Positions 52,630-57,471 of a stretch of 57,471 bases of DNA are shown here, in pieces. Position numbers and translations under genes: made by a program. The notes below the pieces were generated by a model, which searched no databases, was not told the origin of the DNA, and saw only the letters and a list, made by a program, of their open reading frames with translations. The DNA is taken from positions 1-57,471 of the forward strand of contig NZ_JAQITE010000013.1 in the NCBI RefSeq assembly GCF_028618595.1, in the 5' to 3' direction. Every line of letters begins with the position of its first letter. Within the stretch, counting starts at the first letter, position 1. The DNA is from Bartonella sp. AU18XJBT. Lineage in GTDB: Bacteria > Pseudomonadota > Alphaproteobacteria > Rhizobiales > Rhizobiaceae.

Positions 52630-52776
52630 GATGTGATTTCTCTCATAAGCTATATCTTTTATTGAATCAAGAATTAATGACAAAAGAAACATTTTTCATT
52701 TTTTTAGTGAAATTTTGACTGACAATAGTTTCCTTTATCGATAGAAAAAGCTTTTATAATGTAAATAAAGTATGAA

Positions 52777-54054
52777 ATGATTAGTGTTATGAGTCAATTT
52801 ATTCAAGACGTCACAAAAGCTATGGTGGGATTGCATCACGTGTTTGCTGAAACTCCACTTCAAAGAAATGATTTTCTTAGTCAAAAGTATGATGCAGAAA
52901 TTTATTTAAAGCGTGAAGATTTAACACCGGTGCGGTCTTATAAGATTCGTGGTGCTTTCAATTTTGTTTCAGAAATGCTTAGCAGTATATCACCAGATTC
53001 TGCATTTGTTTGCGCTTCAGCGGGGAATCATGCGCAAGGGGTTTCTTTTGTTTGTCGTTATTTTAAACGTAAAGGCGTGATTTTTATGCCTATGACAACG
53101 CCACAACAAAAAATTGAAAAAACACGTATTTTTGGTAAAGAATTCATTGATATTCGTTTGATTGGTGAAACATTTGATCAATGTTATGAAGCTGCGCAAT
53201 CCTTTGTCGTGGAGAGCGGTGGTGTAATGGCTCCACCTTTCGATGATATTCGCATTATTACGGGGCAGGCAACGGTGCTCTGTGAAGCTGCTTTACAGTG
53301 GAAAAAACTCAATGGAGAAAATGAGCCAGATTTAATGATTGTGCCGGTAGGGGGTGGTGGTTTGGCAAGTGGAGTGAGTAAGTTTTTACATGAATATGGT
53401 TGGAAGACAAAGCTTCGTTTCGTTGAGCCGCGAAGAGCTGCAAGTTTGCTTGCTTGTTTGGAGAGTGGAAAACGCGTCAAGCTTGAAAGTATTGACACTT
53501 TTGTAGATGGTGCTGCTGTGGCTGAAATTGGTGCACTAAACTATGCAATTTTAAAGAAATTTCCTCCTGATTCTGTCATTACGGTTCCTGAAAATCGTGT
53601 TTGTTCTACGATGGTTGAAATGCTTAATGTTGAAGGTGTGGTCCTTGAACCGGCTGGTGCTTTATCGATTGATGCGCTTAACAGTATACCTCCTCAAGAG
53701 TTAAAGGGGAAAAAAATTCTTCTCGTTATTTCAGGAGGTAATTTTGATTTTGAGCGTTTGCCAGAAATTAAAGAGCGTGCTTTACGTTTCCAAGGATTAA
53801 GAAAATATTTTATTTTTAGTTTTCCGCAACATCCTGGTGCATTGCGTCATTTTCTTTCCACATTATCACCAGATGATGATATCGTACGTTTTGAATATTT
53901 TAAAAAATCAGCGAGAAACTTTGGTTCTGTATTGGTTGCGATTGAAACAAAAAAATACGGTAATTTTTGTCTTTTAGAGGAAAAATTTCAAGCGTTAGGT
54001 TGGCGTTATCGTGATATTACTGATGATCAAACGTTATTTGATTTCGTTATTTGA
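52777..54054 (+). CDS. ilvA: Threonine ammonia-lyase (threonine dehydratase)
   Basis: The 425-residue PLP enzyme deaminates threonine to 2-oxobutanoate. The PLP lysine is K56 in RSYKIRGAFNF, the phosphate-binding loop is VPVGGGGLASG, and SAGNHAQGVSFVCRYF is typical. A C-terminal ACT-like regulatory domain (about residues 335-425) marks the biosynthetic, isoleucine-inhibited type. The ATG at 52789 (MSQFIQDV) is an equally good start. The remaining isoleucine genes are not in the window. Confidence 0.92.
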   Translation: MISVMSQFIQDVTKAMVGLHHVFAETPLQRNDFLSQKYDAEIYLKREDLTPVRSYKIRGAFNFVSEMLSSISPDSAFVCASAGNHAQGVSFVCRYFKRKGVIFMPMTTPQQKIEKTRIFGKEFIDIRLIGETFDQCYEAAQSFVVESGGVMAPPFDDIRIITGQATVLCEAALQWKKLNGENEPDLMIVPVGGGGLASGVSKFLHEYGWKTKLRFVEPRRAASLLACLESGKRVKLESIDTFVDGAAVAEIGALNYAILKKFPPDSVITVPENRVCSTMVEMLNVEGVVLEPAGALSIDALNSIPPQELKGKKILLVISGGNFDFERLPEIKERALRFQGLRKYFIFSFPQHPGALRHFLSTLSPDDDIVRFEYFKKSARNFGSVLVAIETKKYGNFCLLEEKFQALGWRYRDITDDQTLFDFVI

Positions 54055-54086
54055 AAAACTGAAATTTTACTAAAACAAGAAGTATA

Positions 54087-54620
54087 ATGATGAAACCTAT
54101 TTTTTATTTGGTGCTGAGTCCATTTTTCTTTTTGATTGTTAATCAACAGAGTTTAGCATCTCAGCCGACAATAATACAAAGAGCTGAACTTTCAAGAGTC
54201 GTTATTGATGTCAATAATGCTATAAAAAATAGGGATTTTACGCCTATTTCTCGTTATATGCCTGAGCGGCTTTATAAAGAGATGGCACATCGATTGAATA
54301 CAACAGAGAGTGCTTTACGTAGTGATTTTCTTCAACAGTTGCATAGGAAATTTGAGGGGTTGCCTTCTGGTGCTTATTATTTAGATAAAGAAAATATAGA
54401 GTATTTACAAACTGATAACGGTATTTTGTATGCTTTAATTCCAACAGTTCTTGAGATGAAGGATCGCATCATTCGATATAAAACGTTGGCGATTTTTGAT
54501 AAAACTCAATGGTATTTAATTTATGGCGGTCAAAAAACTTTACAAAATCCAGTTTTTCTCGAGATTTATCCTGATTTTATCAAGGTACATTTACCGATGG
54601 ACACAATCATCAAAAAGTAA
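54087..54620 (+). CDS. Secreted protein of unknown function
   Basis: The 177-residue protein has a clear signal peptide (MMKPIFYLVLSPFFFLIVNQ with a likely cut after LAS), then a hydrophilic alpha/beta part. Features include NAIKNRDFTPISRYMPERLY and DKTQWYLIYGG. I recognise no family. It is probably periplasmic. The gene follows ilvA by 32 bases and may share its transcript. Confidence 0.7.
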   Translation: MMKPIFYLVLSPFFFLIVNQQSLASQPTIIQRAELSRVVIDVNNAIKNRDFTPISRYMPERLYKEMAHRLNTTESALRSDFLQQLHRKFEGLPSGAYYLDKENIEYLQTDNGILYALIPTVLEMKDRIIRYKTLAIFDKTQWYLIYGGQKTLQNPVFLEIYPDFIKVHLPMDTIIKK

Positions 54621-54910
54621 ACGATCTAAATATTGTTTTTATTCATGATAAATGTATTTCGTAAAGTTCTTGCTTTTTTATCATAATCCAAGGATAATGA
54701 GGATAAAGGTAGTTAGGCTGGTTTGTTGGCTTTTTGTAAAGTGGAGTTTATACGCCTTTATCTTGATTTCAAGGTGTTCATGAGTTGCGCAAGCCGCTTG
54801 TTAAGCGTTGCTTCATTTAAAATGTCAGGGATTTCTCTTGCGCGGATTCTTGAGTGGAGAGTTCAGCTGGTTACTTGTTTTGAGTTCTTCAGCTGAGGAG
54901 AGATTTTATT

Positions 54911-56293
54911 TTGCCTATAAAAGAAGAAAATGTTTTTACAAAGTTAGGTTTGCCTACTCTTTTGATTAAAAATTTACTTACTGCTGGAATGAGTAAACCT
55001 AAACCTATACAAGAACAAGCTATTCCAGTGATGTTGAAAGGACACGATATTTTAGGTGTTGCCCAGACAGGCTCTGGAAAAACCTTGGCATTTGGTTTGC
55101 CTATTTTAAGTCAGATTTTGGCGTTGGGTGATAAACGCTGTCCTAAAACTGCACGCGCTTTGATTTTAGCTCCAACGCGTGAACTTGCTGTTCAGATTGA
55201 TGAAACGATTCGCACTGCGGCGAAAGGAGCACATCTTTCAACATGTCTTATTTTTGGGGGGGTATCACGTTTAAAACAAATTAAACGTATGGAAGCAGGT
55301 GTGGATGTTTTGATAGCGACTCCAGGGCGTTTGAGAGATCTTGTTCGTGAGAAGTGTGTTGATCTTTCCCAATCTCGTTTTTTGATTTTGGATGAAGCAG
55401 ATCGTATGTTGGATATGGGGTTTATTCATGATGTTAAGCAAATTGCAAAGCTTTTGCATCAAGAGCGTCAGACAGCACTATTTTCTGCAACAATGCCTAG
55501 GGAAATTGCTGTGCTTGCAAAATGTTTACTCAATGATCCGGTTAAAATTGAAGTTGTTCCTCAAGGTACTACGGCTGTAGAGATTTGCCAAAAATTATAT
55601 TGTGTTCCTACGAATGAAAAAAAGAATGTTTTAAGTAAACTTTTGACAAATCCAGCTTTTGATTCGGTTATTGTTTTTACTCGAACTAAACATGGGGCAG
55701 ATGCTGTCACACGTAGTTTAGAAAAGATAGGATATTTAGTTGCAACAATTCATGGAAATAAATCACAAGGTGCTCGCCAGTCTGCTTTAAAAGCTTTTCG
55801 TGAAAGATCTGTGCAGATTCTAGTGGCAACAGATATTGCAGCGCGAGGCATTGATATACCAGGGATAAGTCACGTTATTAATTACGACTTACCAGATGAA
55901 GCTGAAAGTTATGTACATCGTATTGGTCGTACAGGACGCAATGGTGCATCTGGTGTAGCACTTACACTTTTTGATGAGAAGATAGAAAGGTCTAAGTTGC
56001 GTGCTATAGAGCGCTTGATTCGTATGAAATTGGTGGTTGAGTCTGTTCCAGAACAATTTGCAGCGTTTCCAGAAAAGCCAATTGTGCGAGAAAGTAGAGA
56101 AAAAGAAAACGATAAGGAACGCCGTTTTAAAAAATCTAAACGTCAAAAACAGTTTTTAGGTCGAAAAGATGATGCCGCGCAGTTGCAGCGGAAGAATTCT
56201 TCACCTCAAAATGAGAGGCATAAAAAAGCAAAAGCGGTGGCAAAGCGTGCAAAGCCTTTTCGGTTTCGAAAATCAGTTAAGAAGGCTGCTTAG
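54911..56293 (+). CDS. rhlE: DEAD-box RNA helicase, RhlE type
   Basis: The 460-residue protein unwinds RNA duplexes using ATP. The Q motif (KPKPIQEQAIPVML), Walker A AQTGSGKT, PTRELA, DEADRMLD, SAT, the ARGIDIPG segment and HRIGRTGR are all intact. The last 90 residues are a basic, disordered tail, as in RhlE. No ATG is suitable; translation starts at TTG 54911, with GAGGAG about ten bases upstream. A role in ribosome assembly or RNA decay at low temperature is inferred from the family. Confidence 0.93.
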   Translation: MPIKEENVFTKLGLPTLLIKNLLTAGMSKPKPIQEQAIPVMLKGHDILGVAQTGSGKTLAFGLPILSQILALGDKRCPKTARALILAPTRELAVQIDETIRTAAKGAHLSTCLIFGGVSRLKQIKRMEAGVDVLIATPGRLRDLVREKCVDLSQSRFLILDEADRMLDMGFIHDVKQIAKLLHQERQTALFSATMPREIAVLAKCLLNDPVKIEVVPQGTTAVEICQKLYCVPTNEKKNVLSKLLTNPAFDSVIVFTRTKHGADAVTRSLEKIGYLVATIHGNKSQGARQSALKAFRERSVQILVATDIAARGIDIPGISHVINYDLPDEAESYVHRIGRTGRNGASGVALTLFDEKIERSKLRAIERLIRMKLVVESVPEQFAAFPEKPIVRESREKENDKERRFKKSKRQKQFLGRKDDAAQLQRKNSSPQNERHKKAKAVAKRAKPFRFRKSVKKAA

Positions 56294-56684
56294 ATAAAGT
56301 TTTGAAAAAAGATCATGTACTAGAGATTTTTTACTTTTGCTGATTTATTCTCAATTGAAAAGAGCTATAAAATACTCTTGTCAAAGTAAGAAGATCTTTC
56401 AGAGGTTTTCATTTTTTAGAAATGAAAACTTCTAAGTATCTGGATTATTTAAAAATCTTTAAAGAACATTATTGTAGAGGCAATTATTTATTTGCTTTAT
56501 TCCTATTTTTTAAAATGGGAATAAAGATAGATTTTATTTATATAAAATTATTTTTATAAAAGATGTGTTTTATCTTTAATGATAACTTTTAATTTTAAAC
56601 ATTGATGTCTAATAATAACTGATTGTTTTATATATTGAATAATTTATTATATCGCAATTTTTTTTATTTTGAAGCGATTTATGT

Positions 56685-56990
56685 GGACCAATCAAAACTA
56701 TTCACTTTTACGTTACATATGAAATTATTGTATCGATAGGCATTTGAGTAATAAATAAAATGACTCTTATAAACTCATTCAAAGGCAAGGGGGATTGCTA
56801 AGATTGAGAGTCGGAAAATAGTATGATGGCATGGCTTTTATTATAAAATAAAGATGGGGCTGCTTAATCGATTTCATTTTATACCATTTACGGGCGTCAT
56901 TGTGAAAGAGGCTTGGGGATTTAAGAGATATCTCTTTAAAAAAGTGTGTGGCTGCAATACAATAGCGAAAATATCATGATTCCTGAAGGC
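56685..56990. repeat. Dispersed intergenic repeat, copy F
   Basis: It contains CCAATCAAAACTATTCACTT, ATGATGGCATGGC and CTTAATCGATTTCATTTTAT in the same order as copies A and D, and CTCTTTAAAAAAGTGTGTGG shared with 25015-25050. The copy is degenerate. Confidence 0.4.
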
Positions 56991-57082
56991 TTTCCTAGGA
57001 TTCTTAACAATTTAGCTCGTTATCTTGGTTTTTATTGTAAAACACTATTATTTGGGGGGATATAAAGCCTATAAGACTTTAT

Positions 57083-57240
57083 GTATTAAATGTTTTATGA
57101 CAGTGGGATGAAATATCCAAGGCAAGGTTATTTGTAAAGCGTTGAAGTGGTTAGCGGGAGGAACAATCTGTTAGATAAGACGCCGAAGTGTTTACAGACT
57201 TGTTTTATGTTCTTGCTTTTAGGATGGGGAGGAGGTTATG
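57083..57240. repeat. Second intergenic repeat module, copy 3
   Basis: TGACAGTGGGATGAAATATC followed by AAGGCAAGG parallels 5341-5520 and 11741-11915. It lies just before the glucose-6-phosphate isomerase fragment. Confidence 0.35.
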
Positions 57241-57262
57241 TGGGGTGTATAGAAGATAATAT

Positions 57263-57471
57263 ATGACCTTGATTGTTGTTTCTTCCATTTTTCAAAATGA
57301 TGGCTTTATGAGTAGGTTTTTAAGTTTAATTGCTTTATTGAGTACAAATCATTTAGCACTTCATAGAAGTTTTAAAGGAAACCGTCCTAGCATTACGCTA
57401 GTTCAAGATTTATTAACACCTTTTGCACTCGGTCGTCTTATTACGCTTTATGAACATCGTACTTTTGTTGA
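57263..57471 (+). pseudogene. pgi: C-terminal fragment of glucose-6-phosphate isomerase (runs off the window)
   Basis: From an ATG at 57263 the frame is open to the window edge. Residues 35 onward read [20 protein letters not shown], then [13 protein letters not shown], which is the conserved GNRPS...LTP..LG.LIALYEH block of Pgi, normally some 430 residues into the protein. The 430 residues before it are absent; the upstream bases are repeat DNA with stops. So this is a 5'-truncated remnant, perhaps extending past the window edge. The first 33 residues match Pgi poorly. Confidence 0.7.

Larger units (their letters stand above)
51724..52776. other. Island scar with integrase relic and tRNA-Leu
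   Basis: The region holds the integrase relic (51808-52025), its leader (52026-52200), two short unassigned frames (52202-52288 and 52299-52412) and tRNA-Leu (52544-52629). The 3' end of the tRNA faces the relic. Nothing else is supported. Confidence 0.6.
56294..57262. other. Repeat-rich region after the helicase gene
   Basis: It holds a copy of the dispersed repeat (about 56685-56990) and of the second repeat module (57083-57240). The first 350 bases are very AT-rich, with no clear terminator. No gene is supported. Confidence 0.5.

Noticed and set aside
54621-54910. Searched as a possible site for a small RNA or terminator before the helicase gene
   Set aside because: No strong hairpin with a T run was found and no frame is present.

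Overview
The window looks like chromosome of a Bartonella species (Rhizobiales, Alphaproteobacteria). This is inferred from the AT-rich composition, the large decayed intergenic spaces, the hutA / hmuSTUV / tonB heme-uptake locus, the trxB-LysR pair and the rsh-pyrE-DUF2062-acpS-lepB-rnc-era-recO order. The species cannot be fixed from sequence alone.

Layout. 1-735: the 5' two thirds of a P4-type tyrosine integrase gene, cut by the window edge, and its leader. 1055-4663: trkH, trxB and a LysR regulator. 4664-5801: a gene-poor stretch with a strong terminator, a candidate small RNA and repeats. 5802-11265 (minus strand): aspartate aminotransferase, cold-shock protein, carB. 11266-12078: decayed DNA with an integrase fragment. 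12079-18745: ogt, a PleC-like hybrid-free sensor kinase, pepN and a family-4-like uracil-DNA glycosylase. 19181-24323 (minus strand): a tight thiamin operon thiC-thiO-thiS-thiG-thiE-thiD. 24324-28940: a prophage graveyard with one intact tail-collar gene. 28941-36282: heme uptake (hutA, hmuS, hmuT, hmuU, hmuV on minus; tonB divergent). 36283-37295: repeats. 37296-42690: lytic transglycosylase, dapA, smpB, a family-5-like uracil-DNA glycosylase, rpoZ. 42819-51723: a long plus-strand housekeeping run (rsh to recO, then panC-panB). 51724-52776: integrase relic and tRNA-Leu(UAA). 52777-56293: ilvA, a secreted small protein and an RhlE-type helicase. 56294-57471: repeats and a fragment of glucose-6-phosphate isomerase.

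How the genes work together. HutA takes heme across the outer membrane using TonB energy, HmuT/U/V move it across the inner membrane and HmuS handles it in the cytoplasm. The thi genes make the thiazole and pyrimidine halves of thiamin and join them. Rsh, RpoZ and PyrE link stringent response, transcription and nucleotide supply. LepB, RNase III, Era and RecO cover secretion, RNA processing, ribosome assembly and repair. PanC and PanB make pantothenate.

The main structural theme is repeated decay of one integrase-bearing element. Besides the intact 5' part at the left edge, I find three other pieces of the same gene (11504-11632, 24839-24934, 51808-52025), two of them with the same leader, and one close to a tRNA-Leu 3' end. 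Several intergenic spaces share further degenerate repeats. I did not find a clearly new defence or regulatory system. The best candidates for something undescribed are the small RNA near 5035-5158 and the intergenic repeat family.
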